Positions 16,196-25,212 are shown, counted from the first letter of the stretch. The stretch: DNA of 41,196 bases from Microvirga sesbaniae (GCF_025460805.1 NZ_JAMXFJ010000036.1:1-41196), one strand, 5' to 3'. The notes: a model not told the origin generated them from the letters alone. Numbers and translations: made by a program.

Positions 16196-17160
16196 AGTCT
16201 TACCATCGGGTGTTCAGGTTCTTCGGTAGCGCGCCACGTGCACGAAAACCGTGTGATTGTAGCCCCTCCTGCTTGATCTGTATCGCCTTGATGCGGGCGT
16301 ACCGACAGCCGGGCAGGCACAGCACTCCCTCTCCGTTCCCAATCAGGCTGTCATCCTCTCTCGCCATCCTGCTAACACCAAAACTGGGGCCCCCATTGTG
16401 GCCGGCGAAACGACACAGGGCGTGTGGCCAGACCGGGGCTTTGGCTTGGTCCGAAACTGTCATCCTCGTCTGATCGAGCATGCAAAAACTCGCACCGATC
16501 GGATTGCAAGAAATCGCTCATATTTTGGATTGTGGTCAAACAAACCACGAACGGGTGCGATGGTGCGTTTGCAGCACTTCGAAGGCCATGACAAACTCGA
16601 CTCTTCCTGGAAGGCGCCTCACTGTTGTCTTACTTTAGCTATCGCGAGCACTCACAACCAAGGCGGCTGCTGCCATTCGCTGAAAGAGGCGTGTCAGCGC
16701 GTTGGTCGTGGAGAACAGTTTTCGTCCGATCTCGTCGGCGGGAGTCCTATTGGACACTTTATAGCAGAAAGTCGCTCTAAACCGCGTTATGTGGCGGGTG
16801 AGCACCCGGTTCGGCTGGCCATGTTCGTCCTAGTCCGTAACGGTGCGCAAGTTTTTCACATGATCTCACGACACAGCATCACCCATTCGGAATACTCAGA
16901 GTGTTCTGTGTGCAAGCGCGGTCAGACTCTATCCAGAGTTTCTCCGCCAAAAATAAGCTGCACCAAGAGCAATAATCTACAATTTGAGGAGATCCTTTGC
17001 AAGATGGTCGCTCGGAACCTGCTAATCGTAAGCTAGATTCCACGCACAAGTCTTTGGTCCTTTGCGCCGTCAAAGGAGAGTTCATCGGGCGGGATACCTT
17101 TCGTTGTAGCTATAATTAGCTCTGCACATGCATCCTATTCGTTGCTTTCGGTCTGAGGGT
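16196..17160. other. Long stretch without a supported gene
   Basis: About 965 nt in which I cannot support a gene. A 93-codon minus-strand frame (16200-16481) and a 212-codon plus-strand frame (16398-17036) are open, but their translations are rich in Cys, His and Ser, lack domain motifs and have no convincing ribosome-binding sites. The right part is visibly more AT-rich than the surrounding genes, which suggests decayed or foreign DNA. Confidence 0.5.
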
Positions 17161-17661
17161 ATGAGCAGCAGGTCACTCATCTCGGTTGCTTTGGCACTCA
17201 CCAGCAGCAGGGTCCTTGGCATCGCGGCGACTTTCATCGGCTGCATGGCAAGTGGAGCTTCGGCGGAGGAAGCCATGAGACTCGAGAGCGCCTATTCATT
17301 TGCCGAAACGCTTGCTCGCCTGAAATCGACTCTTGAGAGCAAGGATTTCAAGATATTTGCAACGATTGACCATCGTGCGGCTGCCCAGTCGGTCGGCCTC
17401 GACATGCCGCCAACCATAGTTCTCATCTACGGAAATCCCAGGGGCGGAACCCCGCTGATGACCGAGGCACCAGACTTTGCGCTCGAGCTTCCACTTCGGG
17501 TCCTGGTTCGCGTGGCGGACGATGGAAAGACGTACGTGACCTTCAACCCGTCGACGTCTCTGGAAGGGAAGCATGGGCTGCCCGCCGGCATGGCTGCGAA
17601 ACTCGCCCCTGCTGAAGAACTGATTGTCAATACCATCGCACGCACATCCAAGGAGAATTAG
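17161..17661 (+). CDS. Secreted DUF302-domain protein
   Basis: A protein of 166 residues from the ATG at 17161. An upstream in-frame ATG at 17128 is possible, and neither start has a good ribosome-binding site. The first 35 residues are a signal peptide ending GASA-EEAM. The mature part is a DUF302 domain: SFAETLARLKSTLESKDFKIF, then DHRAAAQSVGLDMPPT, then IYGNPRGGTPLM, continuing through FALELPLRVLV. DUF302 proteins are small periplasmic or cytosolic proteins of unproven function, sometimes near metal or sulfur genes. It is 61 nt ahead of the SDR gene on the same strand. Confidence 0.85.
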   Translation: MSSRSLISVALALTSSRVLGIAATFIGCMASGASAEEAMRLESAYSFAETLARLKSTLESKDFKIFATIDHRAAAQSVGLDMPPTIVLIYGNPRGGTPLMTEAPDFALELPLRVLVRVADDGKTYVTFNPSTSLEGKHGLPAGMAAKLAPAEELIVNTIARTSKEN

Positions 17662-17722
17662 TCGGGATGCGACATCCAGGCCGTGGACTATGTCCTATCC
17701 CGTAAATCGAGGAGTAAGTGAA

Positions 17723-18472
17723 ATGTCTCAATCACTTAAGGGTAAACTCGCCCTCATAACCGGCGGCGGTACTGGCATTGGTCTTGGCATCGCCAAGCGG
17801 TTCGCTTCCGAGGGCGCTTCCGTCATCATCACGGGACGTCGCCAAGCAGAATTAGACGCTGCAGTCAGCGCGATCGGCCCGAGCGCATCTGCCATCCGGG
17901 CCGATGTCTCGCAGTTATCAGATCTGGACGCGCTGTTCGATCAGGTAAAAGTTCAGTATGGTCGGCTCGACGTTCTCGTGGCGAATGCCGGTGGCGGCGA
18001 ATTTGCGCCTCTCGGCGAAATCACCGAAGAGCATTTCGACAAGACCTTCAATACCAATGTCAAAGGCACTCTGTTTACAGTACAGAAAGCCCTGCCTTTA
18101 ATGCGGGACGGTGGGTCGATTATACTGACTGGGTCGACCACCAGTCGGGTCGCCAATCCGGCTTTTAGCATCTATAGCGCCTCCAAGGCAGCGGTGCGCA
18201 ACTTCGCGCGCACCTGGATTCTAGATCTGAAGGGCACTGGCATACGGGTTAACGTCCTGAGCCCGGGCCCCACCAGAACCCCAGGCCTGCTCGGATTGGT
18301 GCCTCCTGATCAAGAGCAGGATCTTCTGTCCAGCTTCGCCGCCAAACTGCCGATCGGCCGGGTCGGCGATCCCGATGAAATCGGTAAGGCAGCAGTGTTC
18401 TTGGCGTCAGATGCCTCAAGCTTCGTAACTGGGATCGAGCTCTTCGTCGATGGCGGCGAGGCTCAAATCTGA
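17723..18472 (+). CDS. Short-chain dehydrogenase/reductase (SDR)
   Basis: A 249-residue classical SDR. The start at 17723 is supported by GAGGAG about 10 nt upstream. The cofactor motif is TGGGTGIGLGIA (residues about 14-25), followed by NAGGGEF, the catalytic serine in LTGSTTS and YSASK as the active-site tyrosine-lysine pair. The C-terminal FVTGIELFVDGGEAQI is the normal tail. The TGRR residues after beta-2 suggest NADP preference. It precedes a pirin gene by 69 nt, a pairing often seen in stress-responsive clusters. The substrate is unknown. Confidence 0.92.
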   Translation: MSQSLKGKLALITGGGTGIGLGIAKRFASEGASVIITGRRQAELDAAVSAIGPSASAIRADVSQLSDLDALFDQVKVQYGRLDVLVANAGGGEFAPLGEITEEHFDKTFNTNVKGTLFTVQKALPLMRDGGSIILTGSTTSRVANPAFSIYSASKAAVRNFARTWILDLKGTGIRVNVLSPGPTRTPGLLGLVPPDQEQDLLSSFAAKLPIGRVGDPDEIGKAAVFLASDASSFVTGIELFVDGGEAQI

Positions 18473-18541
18473 CAGCTCCTAACAGCGCCCTGTCGAACAG
18501 GGGGCCGTTGCGCCGAGCCGCACATCGCAGCGAGTGGGATC

Positions 18542-19240
18542 ATGATCGACCATCGTCCTTACGAAGATCTCGGCGTCATGCACCGCGACTGGTTGACGGC
18601 CAAGCTTCACTTCGCCTTCGCCAATATGGGGCGGCCTGAACATCGCCCTCTGGGTGCTTTGCGGGTCTGGAACGACGACGAGTTCGCCCCACGCTCCGGC
18701 TTCCCGAGCCACTCCCACGAGAACGTCGAAATTGTCACCAATGTTCTTGAGGGCGCAATTACGCATCAAGATAACCTTGGCAACAAGGCGCGCCTCGAAG
18801 CCGGTAGTGTGCAGGTAATGAGCGCTGGGGCAGAAATCCACCATTCCGAGTTTAACGCTGAACCCGTCCCGGCCCGATTGTTCCAAATCTGGATTGAGCC
18901 TCGTCACCGCGGTGGTGCCTCCCGCTGGAGCAGCCGTGCCTTTCCCCGCGCTGACCGGAACGGACGTCTTATGGCGTTAGCAAGCGGTGATCCCTCCGAG
19001 CTTAGTGCCCTCTTCATTAACGCTGACGCTCGAGTGCTCATAGCGTCGATGCAGCCAGGAGAAACAATTGTCCACTACCTTGGCAAAGGCCGAAGCGCCT
19101 ATCTCGTGACGACTGTGGGTTCGATCGAACTCGATGGTTTTCCCATTGCACCTCGCGATGGTGCGGCGGTGACAGGTGAGCCCCGGTTTTCGGTCACTTC
19201 CCTCAGCGAGACCGAGATCGTCGTTGTCGAAGTTGGCTAG
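18542..19240 (+). CDS. Pirin-family bicupin protein
   Basis: A 232-residue YhhW/pirin-type bicupin. The four metal ligands expected for pirins are at His57, His59, His101 and Glu103 (PSHSHENVEIV and AGAEIHHSEFN). Some pirins act as iron- or copper-dependent quercetin dioxygenases and others as redox sensors. Which applies here is not visible. The ATG at 18542 gives the standard N-terminus MIDHRPYEDLG. It probably shares a transcript with the SDR before it, and both may belong to an electrophile or oxidative stress response. Confidence 0.93.
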   Translation: MIDHRPYEDLGVMHRDWLTAKLHFAFANMGRPEHRPLGALRVWNDDEFAPRSGFPSHSHENVEIVTNVLEGAITHQDNLGNKARLEAGSVQVMSAGAEIHHSEFNAEPVPARLFQIWIEPRHRGGASRWSSRAFPRADRNGRLMALASGDPSELSALFINADARVLIASMQPGETIVHYLGKGRSAYLVTTVGSIELDGFPIAPRDGAAVTGEPRFSVTSLSETEIVVVEVG

Positions 19241-19297
19241 CCACGCGAGCTCATCTTGATTGACGTACCGCTAGTCGCATCCTGGGTCTAACACAGT

Positions 19298-19645
19298 TTG
19301 GCAGGCGGGAGAGCGCCAATGACATTGTCGATGTACCAAGCTTCAGTGCCCGTGTTCCTGCAGGGATTGGCAAATCTATCTGCAATCCTGAATAAGGCCG
19401 CCAACATCACTGTTATCGTCATTCAGGCGGGCGTCATGGTGACCGACATGGTTGCGAATTCAGAAGGAAAGCTACCGCCGGGCCATTTGGACCTTTTCGC
19501 AACTCGCCGCCTAGCCACAGTCGAGGAGGTAGCTGCCGGCGTGGTCTATTTATCTGGTCCCAACGCAGGTTTCATCACAGGGTTTGTCCTTGACATCAGC
19601 GGCGGCTATCTCGCGTGGACCGCGCTCGCCTCGAGGAAGGACTGA
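19298..19645 (+). pseudogene. SDR remnant lacking the Rossmann half
   Basis: Only the C-terminal half of a short-chain dehydrogenase remains: a degraded active-site helix (SMYQASVPVF, where YxxxK has become YQASV), then ITVIVIQAGVMVTDM and ATVEEVAAGVVYLSGPNAGFITG, ending with the LDISGGY tail. The nucleotide-binding half and catalytic lysine are missing, so it cannot be an active SDR. It follows the pirin gene and may be the debris of a second SDR of the same cluster. Confidence 0.75.
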
Positions 19646-20056
19646 CACTGGTCCACTGCAAAGCTGGCTCAGGTCTGCGATGACGTTTTGCTTGCAAACG
19701 ACCAAAACGAAGAAGGATAGCCTGTCCTTCGACGTGATGACACTCGAGGGCAGCACACAAGGACCTTGGCTCCTACGGGCGGGCAACTGCGCCAGTGGCG
19801 TGGAGATGATTTGAGCTAGCTTCCCGCAGTTGGACATGCCACGGCTGAAAGCTGCCTTGATGGACCTGTCAGGATACCGTTTTTGGACGTTAGGTGCAGC
19901 GGCAGTAGCAAGCTTTGACAGTGCGGAGCAATTCTCTCCAAGACGGATGCTCTGAAGAGGTTAATTGTTCATATTTGAATGCAGTCATTGCCCGCGCCGC
20001 GCGTGGTTGCAGAAGCTATCATCGGGCAGCATAGGCGTCGGCTTGGTGAGAGACCT
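19646..20056. other. Intergenic stretch before the sulfite dehydrogenase gene
   Basis: About 410 nt with no supported gene. A short plus-strand frame (19584-19814) shows no domain features. The last 80 nt are in frame with soxC but carry no ribosome-binding site until GGTGAGAG before 20057. No terminator or promoter could be assigned by eye. Confidence 0.4.
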
Positions 20057-21328
20057 ATGTTGAGCAAAGACAAAACGCCGCAACAATCGGCGGACGATCA
20101 CCGGGTTTCCCGGAGGCGGTTCCTCAAGGTGTCCGCAGGGGCAGCTGGTGCGGCTGTCACGGGCAAGGCAGCAGCGGATACGTTGGCCGATGTTCCACCA
20201 CGGGAGCCTGGGGATGTCCTATCGGGCCATAGCGAGCGCTCACAATATGTGCACATCGAGCGCATCCCAGAGGCCGGCCCTGGCAAACGCAATGTCGATC
20301 CGATCGACGCCATCAACTCCAAGACGCCGCTGGATAAGCTTGTCGGGACAATCACGCCATCGGACCTCCACTACGAGCGTAGTCACTCCGGGGTGCCCGA
20401 CCTCGATCCTACAAAGCACCGGCTTCTGGTGCATGGTATGGTCAGAAGAGAGATCGTCCTGACGATGGACGACATCAGGGCCATGCCGTCCATGTCTCGG
20501 ATTGCCTTCCTCGAATGTACCGGGAATGGGTGGGAGAACTGGAAGAGCGCGCCTGACAATGTCACGGTGCAGAACACCCATGGCCTCATCAGCATGCATG
20601 AGTGGACGGGAGTCCCGCTCTCTTTTCTGATCGACCTGGCGGGAGTGGATCGTGCCTCCACATGGATGTTGGCAGAGGGTGCCGACGGGGCAGGGGTCGC
20701 GCGGAGCATTCCGCTGACTGATGAAGTGATCAGCGAGGCCATCCTCGCTTACGGGCAGAATGGTGAGCCGCTACGGCCCGCTCATGGCTTCCCACTCCGG
20801 CTGTTCCTGCCGGGACTTGAAGGCAACCTCAACATCAAATGGCTGCGACGCCTCAAGTTCGGCGACCGTCCGTTCCTGACGCGCTGGGAGACGGCGCGCT
20901 ATACGCAGCTGCAGGCCGACGGTAAAGCCATACAGTTTCAGTTGCGGCAGGACGTGAACTCAGTGATCACCTCGCCGTCCGGCATGATGGAGATAAAGCC
21001 CGGCTATAACCGCGTCACCGGCTTGGCATGGAGCGGATACGGCAAGATTACCAGGGTCGAGATCAGCACAGACGGCGCGTGGACCTGGAAGGACGCAAGC
21101 CTGAACAATCCGATCCTTCCGAAAGCGCAGACGCGCTTTCAGATGGATTGGGAATGGAATGGAGAGCCGACGAAGATCGTGAGTCGCTCGACCGATGAGA
21201 AGGGCAATGTCCAGCCCGATCGCAAATCGTTCATCGCCAAAGTCGGAACCAATGCGCTGTTCCATTATAGCGCACAGCAGACCTGGGCGATAGACGCCGC
21301 CGGGAGAGTTCGTAATGTTCTCGATTAG
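20057..21328 (+). CDS. SoxC-like sulfite dehydrogenase, molybdopterin subunit
   Basis: A 423-residue member of the sulfite oxidase family, the usual SoxC length. The start at 20057 is supported by GGTGAGAG upstream. A Tat signal (SRRRFLKVSAGAAG, residues 18-31) indicates folded export with the molybdenum cofactor. The molybdenum-ligating cysteine is Cys154 in FLECTGNGWENW, and the dimerisation domain fills the C-terminal 120 residues. It would oxidise sulfite in the periplasm and pass electrons to the cytochrome c encoded next, with which it overlaps by 14 nt. No soxXYZAB genes are nearby, so a stand-alone sulfite detoxification or SorAB-like role is more likely than complete thiosulfate oxidation. 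Confidence 0.9.
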   Translation: MLSKDKTPQQSADDHRVSRRRFLKVSAGAAGAAVTGKAAADTLADVPPREPGDVLSGHSERSQYVHIERIPEAGPGKRNVDPIDAINSKTPLDKLVGTITPSDLHYERSHSGVPDLDPTKHRLLVHGMVRREIVLTMDDIRAMPSMSRIAFLECTGNGWENWKSAPDNVTVQNTHGLISMHEWTGVPLSFLIDLAGVDRASTWMLAEGADGAGVARSIPLTDEVISEAILAYGQNGEPLRPAHGFPLRLFLPGLEGNLNIKWLRRLKFGDRPFLTRWETARYTQLQADGKAIQFQLRQDVNSVITSPSGMMEIKPGYNRVTGLAWSGYGKITRVEISTDGAWTWKDASLNNPILPKAQTRFQMDWEWNGEPTKIVSRSTDEKGNVQPDRKSFIAKVGTNALFHYSAQQTWAIDAAGRVRNVLD

Positions 21329-21854
21329 AGCCCTCATCGCAAGCGGAATGATCTGTCTCTGTCTGTTTTCGACAGCCCATAGCCGCGACTTCGGCCGACC
21401 TGCCACGCCTGAGGAGATCAGGCTTTGGGATATCGATGTCCGGCGAGACGGCTCCGGTCTGCCGGCAGGCAGTGGTACGGTTGCTGCGGGAGCAACGGTC
21501 TACGAGAACAATTGCGTGGCTTGCCATGGGCCGAATGGCCAAGGGGGGATCAAGGATCGGCTTGTCGGCGGACAGGGCACTCTCAGTTCGAGTAGCCCCG
21601 TCAAGACGGTGGGGAGCTACTGGCCCTATACGACGACCTTGTTCGATTACATCCGGAGAGCCATGCCTTACCCGACACCGGGGTCGCTCAGCGATGATGA
21701 GACCTATGCGCTTGTCGCCTATATCCTCAACCTCAACGGCATCGTGCCTGCGGACGCGAAGCTCGACAGGAACAATCTACCGAAGATCCAAATGCCCAAT
21801 CGTGACGGGTTCATCCCCGAACCAGAGTTCCAGGTCATCCGAAACTCGAGGTAG
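21315..21854 (+). CDS. c-type cytochrome partner of the sulfite dehydrogenase
   Basis: A 179-residue secreted monohaem cytochrome c. The signal peptide ends near AHSRDF. The haem site is CVACH (Cys67, Cys70, His71), and the likely axial methionine is in RAMPYPTPGSL. The N-terminal TPEEIRLWDIDVRRDG segment is typical of SoxD/SorB-type partners. It starts within the end of the soxC-like gene, which indicates translational coupling. Its role is to accept electrons from sulfite oxidation and pass them to the respiratory chain. Confidence 0.88.
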   Translation: MFSIRALIASGMICLCLFSTAHSRDFGRPATPEEIRLWDIDVRRDGSGLPAGSGTVAAGATVYENNCVACHGPNGQGGIKDRLVGGQGTLSSSSPVKTVGSYWPYTTTLFDYIRRAMPYPTPGSLSDDETYALVAYILNLNGIVPADAKLDRNNLPKIQMPNRDGFIPEPEFQVIRNSR

Positions 21855-21990
21855 CAGGACACATTATGCCCCCGGTGATGTCCGCTGATGAGCCGGATTC
21901 CCTGATGAAAGGCAGCCGGATCCCTTGGTCGGATCCATGCTGAAGGCTTGTCCGATAACGGACCGGGAATGACCTCCATTGTCGCCAGTG

Positions 21991-22550
21991 ATGACTGGCC
22001 TCCGAGGGCGCTGCCCCCGGTGTGGACGTGGACGTCTGTTTCAGGGCTTCCCGCAGCTCCGACCCAGGTGTGAGGTGTGTGGGCTGGATTACGCCTTCGC
22101 CGATCCGGCAGATGGGCCGGCTTTCCTCGCCATTAGCATCGGAGGCGTGCCAAGCACCGCCTTAGAGCATCGGACGGACCCAGAGGGCCGCGTCAGCGAC
22201 CCGAAGGGCCACGGCAGTGAAAAGTGGATCCGGTTTTCGCTGGCGCGGCCCGCTGGGTCCGTTCTGACCGATGCTCTCATTCAAGAGGAAAGCATCGGAT
22301 GGATCCCAAAAGGGCAAGTCCACTTTTCACGTCCGATGCTTTAGGCATCTGGATCGAGGCCGAGTTTGAGGCTCCCCTCTGGGTACACCTGTTCACGACG
22401 CTCCCATTCCTTCTCCTGAGCAGTCTCCTTCCGTTGCGCCCGCTCAAAGGATGGTTGATTGCGAACCAGTATGTATATCATGCGGAGGAGGGACGGCCGG
22501 CGGCAACGAAAAGCCCCGCTGCTGGCTCCGCGAAGCGGTCATGGCCATAA
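21991..22550 (+). pseudogene. DUF983 membrane protein gene split by a miniature element
   Basis: The N-terminal part has the DUF983 zinc-ribbon layout (CPRC, then CEVC about 20 residues on) and a first hydrophobic stretch (FLAISIGGVP). It is interrupted after VPSTAL. Translation resumes beyond the element with GIWIEAEFEAPLWVHLF and the second helix region (LPFLLLSSLLPLRPLKGWLI), ending at a TGA at 22548-22550. Removing bases 22165-22341 plus one TA restores a continuous frame (GCC TTA GGC ATC). The start may be ATG 21991 or an upstream TTG. The gene is dead unless the readthrough product functions. Confidence 0.9.
22165..22341 (-). repeat. Miniature inverted-repeat element, copy 3 (177 bp, inside the DUF983 gene)
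   Basis: Flanked by duplicated TA (22163-22164 and 22342-22343). The ends are GAGCATCGG and CCGATGCTT. It is the reverse orientation of copy 2, with an enlarged GC-rich unit containing GTGAAAAGTGGATCCGG, then the CATTCAAGAGGAA linker and the short AAAGGGCAAGTCCACTTTT hairpin. It is nearly identical to copy 4. Confidence 0.95.
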
Positions 22551-22566
22551 TCTCGAGCCGGACCCG

Positions 22567-22830
22567 TCACAGCCTTTGGGCGCTGCCGTCGGCCTCCTCC
22601 TCGAAGGTTACCGCGACATCCGCGGTGGCGGACAACCTAACCTTGTCGCCCTCGACCTCTGCGACCAGAGACATCGGAACGTAGTGATGGTGGCCGGCAT
22701 GGGCTCCCATGCCGCTGTCTGCCTTGATCAGCTTGATGCGATTGCCTTCGACGCCGTCAACGGTGCCGATATGGACACCATCGGCTCCGATCACTTCCAT
22801 GTGCTCACGGATTGCGTTCGTGTCTGCCAT
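22567..22830 (-). CDS. DUF2171 protein
   Basis: An 87-residue protein matching the DUF2171 layout: IREHMEVIGADGVHIGTVDGVEGNRIKL, a histidine cluster (AHAGHHHYVPMSLV) and a short acidic end. The first half resembles a PRC-barrel-like small beta fold. Such genes are frequent in Rhizobiales and Sphingomonads, often near stress genes. Function is unknown. The ATG at 22828-22830 has AAAAGGAGAAGG upstream on the minus strand, a strong ribosome-binding site. Confidence 0.88.
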   Translation of the reverse strand: MADTNAIREHMEVIGADGVHIGTVDGVEGNRIKLIKADSGMGAHAGHHHYVPMSLVAEVEGDKVRLSATADVAVTFEEEADGSAQRL

Positions 22831-22882
22831 GTGCCTTCTCCTTTTAGAGAGCCAAAGCCGGGGCCGGTGGCGGGCCTGAATG

Positions 22883-23119
22883 CTAGGCTCGTCTCGGCAA
22901 TACCATCTGTAGATCCATTGGTCTTGGAATGGCCCCGCACCTCAGCCTACTCGCAATCTCGGCCACATGCCAGCTCTGGAAGCGGGCGCCGTCCAGCTCG
23001 TTCTGGCTCGGCTGGCGTGAGCCGTCACCGGCCACGATGGTGGCACCATAGCCCGGCACCGCGAATTGCGTCGCGAGATCCGGATTGTCCTTTGCGTCCG
23101 TGACCGTCATATACCCCAA
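22883..23119 (-). pseudogene. WrbA-like quinone oxidoreductase, C-terminal fragment
   Basis: The segment YGATIVAGDGSRQPSQNELDG followed by ARFQSWHVAEIASRL is the closing part of WrbA-type NAD(P)H:quinone oxidoreductases (a flavodoxin fold). The flavin-binding N-terminal two thirds are absent, and the residues before the match do not fit. It is therefore a gene remnant lying between the DUF2171 gene and the first MBL hydrolase. Confidence 0.7.
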
Positions 23120-23161
23120 GATCTTAGAGCAAAGGAGGATTGCGGATCATGACGATCTCCC

Positions 23162-24055
23162 TCATGCGGCAACGAACTGGTATGCCGTGCCCTTGCGTTC
23201 GGCATAGCCGACGCCGGGATAGACCCAGTGGTATCCCAGCATCTTGGTCTTCTCATTCGCGACACGATCAAGGAACGCCTGGCGGGTCTTGAGTGCGATC
23301 TCAGGCTCGGTATCGAAGCCGAAGTGCCAGTTCGGGTGCTCGAAGAACAAAATATTGCTCGTTGAGACATCGCCATTGATGATCAGGCCGTCACCACCAG
23401 CGAGCTCAAACGAGACATGGCCCGGCGTGTGGCCACGCGTCTCGAGCACCCGCATGCCGCTGACGATCTCATCCCCGGGCTTGAACCGGGTCAGACGGTC
23501 TTGGACGGCCGCCATGTCCCGCTGTGACCCACGAGCGAAATCATGCAGGGTGGCGGGCATGGTCGTTTCGTAATTCGGGTCAGTCCAGAACCGCCATTCT
23601 GCATCATTGACGTAGTAGTGAGCATTGGGGCACAGCAGCGTTCCATCAGGAAGGATTGTGCCGCCTGCATGATCGGGATGGATATGGGTGAACACGACTT
23701 TCGTGATTGAGGCCGGGTCGACACCCGCCGCTTTCAAGTTGGCGGCAAGCTTGCCGGCACTGGCCTGGAACTTATCCCCGGAGCCGTTGTCGACCAGGAT
23801 CAGATCGTTGCCGGCACGGATCAAGGGGATGTTGACCTGATAAGGGGCGCTTTCGGCATCGCCGCCCAGACGTCTGAGAATGGCAGGTCTTTCGTCCGGC
23901 GGTGCGTCTGGGAGAATGATCTCAGCCGTAAGCGTGATGAACCCGTCACTGAAAACCGTGATGTCGAAATCGCCATGGCTGAAGCGGGAGAGGTCAGCCG
24001 CATAGGCCTCCCTTGGCACGGGTGCTTGCGCACTCCTGTCCGTGACTTGGCCCAT
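23162..24055 (-). CDS. Metallo-beta-lactamase-fold hydrolase (AHL-lactonase-like)
   Basis: A 297-residue MBL hydrolase without signal peptide. The start at 24055 is preceded by GAGGAG at 8 nt. The upstream extension to 24094 is less likely. The binuclear metal site is THIHPDHAGG (His124, His126, Asp128, His129), with further ligands in RGHTPGHVSFE, INGDVST and near LGYHWVYPG. This spacing is typical of the lactonase/MLR-like branch and its relatives. It is the last gene of the minus-strand cluster, separated by 207 nt from DUF1348, and may have its own promoter. The lactone or ester substrate is not known. Confidence 0.9.
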   Translation of the reverse strand: MGQVTDRSAQAPVPREAYAADLSRFSHGDFDITVFSDGFITLTAEIILPDAPPDERPAILRRLGGDAESAPYQVNIPLIRAGNDLILVDNGSGDKFQASAGKLAANLKAAGVDPASITKVVFTHIHPDHAGGTILPDGTLLCPNAHYYVNDAEWRFWTDPNYETTMPATLHDFARGSQRDMAAVQDRLTRFKPGDEIVSGMRVLETRGHTPGHVSFELAGGDGLIINGDVSTSNILFFEHPNWHFGFDTEPEIALKTRQAFLDRVANEKTKMLGYHWVYPGVGYAERKGTAYQFVAA

Positions 24056-24262
24056 GATGGATCTCCTCTTCCGGGTTGAATAGCTGTTCGCCAAGGCAAT
24101 GGTTGTGAAACGACCGATATGGAATTGAGCCGTGGGGAGCAGCGGTTTGACGTGAGCTGATTGCTCGCCGCAAGCGCCTTGTCCAGACGTGGTCGCCGGC
24201 GGCTACCGGAATGGAAACTGTGAACGCATGACCCGAGAGAGTGATCATAGCCTCCCCCTGTC

Positions 24263-24730
24263 TCACATTCCAAGTTCGCTCAGCCCCGGGTGGCCGTCCG
24301 GCCGCCGGCCGAGGGGCCAGTGGAACTTTCGGTCGGCTTCCTTGATCGGCATGTCGTTGATGCAGGCAAAGCGCCGCTGCATCAGGCCGTGCTCGTCGAA
24401 CTCCCAGTTCTCGTTGCCATAGGAGCGGTACCAGTGACCATCGTCATCATGCCACTCGTAGGCATACCGCACCGCAATCCGGTTCTCGTAGAAGGCCCAC
24501 AGCTCCTTGATCAGCCGGTAATCAAGCTCGCGCTCCCACTTGCGGCGCAGGAATTCGATCACCTGGTGCCGGCCGCGCAGGAATTCGGCCCGGTTGCGCC
24601 AGGAGGTGTCTTCCGTGTAGGCGAGTGCGACCTTTTCAGGATTCCGGCTGTTCCAACCATCCTCGGCCAAGCGGGCTTTCTCGACCGCAGACTCGCGGGT
24701 GAAGGGCGGCAGGGGAGGGCGGTCGGCCAT
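24263..24730 (-). CDS. DUF1348 NTF2-like protein
   Basis: A 155-residue protein of the DUF1348 family within the NTF2/SnoaL-like fold. Characteristic stretches are KARLAEDGWNSRNPEKVALAY, DTSWRNRAEFLRGR, EFLRRKWERELDYRLIKELW and FACINDMPI. The short cone fold often binds or turns over small hydrophobic molecules, but no catalytic residues can be assigned. The ATG at 24728-24730 was chosen because it begins the usual MADRPPLPPFT region. It lies 26 nt after DUF6130, within the AraC-led cluster. Confidence 0.9.
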   Translation of the reverse strand: MADRPPLPPFTRESAVEKARLAEDGWNSRNPEKVALAYTEDTSWRNRAEFLRGRHQVIEFLRRKWERELDYRLIKELWAFYENRIAVRYAYEWHDDDGHWYRSYGNENWEFDEHGLMQRRFACINDMPIKEADRKFHWPLGRRPDGHPGLSELGM

Positions 24731-24756
24731 TAACGTTCTCCAGGAAAGATCCAGAC

Positions 24757-25212
24757 CTACTGTCTGTCCCGGGATTGCGGGTCGGGCACCACGAAGCTGA
24801 CAGCCTGGCTGGTGATGACCTTGTGGGTGGGATCGGCCAACGCAATCAGCACCTTGTGCGGCCCTGGCGGAAGGCCCACCAAGACCAGGGTTTCGCCGCT
24901 GGCATCGGCCCAATGCCACGGGGCATCATCCACAGTGACGTGGATATGCCCGATCCGCGGCGACACATCGAGGGCGCCCGGGCCGAACACCGGTACGATG
25001 CGCATATTCTCCGTCCGGTACTGGATGAACACCCAACCCATGGCGAGCTGTTCCGGGAGAGGGGAATCGACGACCAATCGGGGCGGCGCCTCGTTTTCGA
25101 CAGCAACCAGGGGTGATGGTCCGCGGATGTCCTTGGCGCTCTGGCCGGAGGCTGCGCCGGCAACGATGGTACTGGCTGCCATGGCAAGTATCCCTTTGAG
25201 CATGCATTGCAT
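24757..25212 (-). CDS. Secreted DUF6130 protein
   Basis: A 151-residue exported protein. The signal peptide covers about 23 residues (LKGILAMAASTIVAGAASG). The mature part matches the DUF6130 layout: GWVFIQYRTENMRIVPVFG, IGHIHVTVDDAPWHWADASG and a LPPGPHKVLIALADPTH end, probably a beta-sandwich. The H-H-V and H-W histidines could bind metal, but this is a guess. AAGGAC lies 5 nt before the ATG at 25210-25212. It sits between a Tat-exported MBL hydrolase and the DUF1348 gene, which suggests a shared extracytoplasmic job. Confidence 0.85.
   Translation of the reverse strand: MQCMLKGILAMAASTIVAGAASGQSAKDIRGPSPLVAVENEAPPRLVVDSPLPEQLAMGWVFIQYRTENMRIVPVFGPGALDVSPRIGHIHVTVDDAPWHWADASGETLVLVGLPPGPHKVLIALADPTHKVITSQAVSFVVPDPQSRDRQ

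Noticed and set aside
16200..16481. 93-codon minus-strand frame just upstream of the alpha/beta hydrolase
   Set aside because: No motif or start signal is present. It could be a leader of the hydrolase transcript but cannot be supported.
16398..17036. Long plus-strand open frame of 212 codons
   Set aside because: Its translation is rich in Cys, His and Ser, has no domain motif, and no ribosome-binding site precedes the start. The region also looks compositionally decayed.
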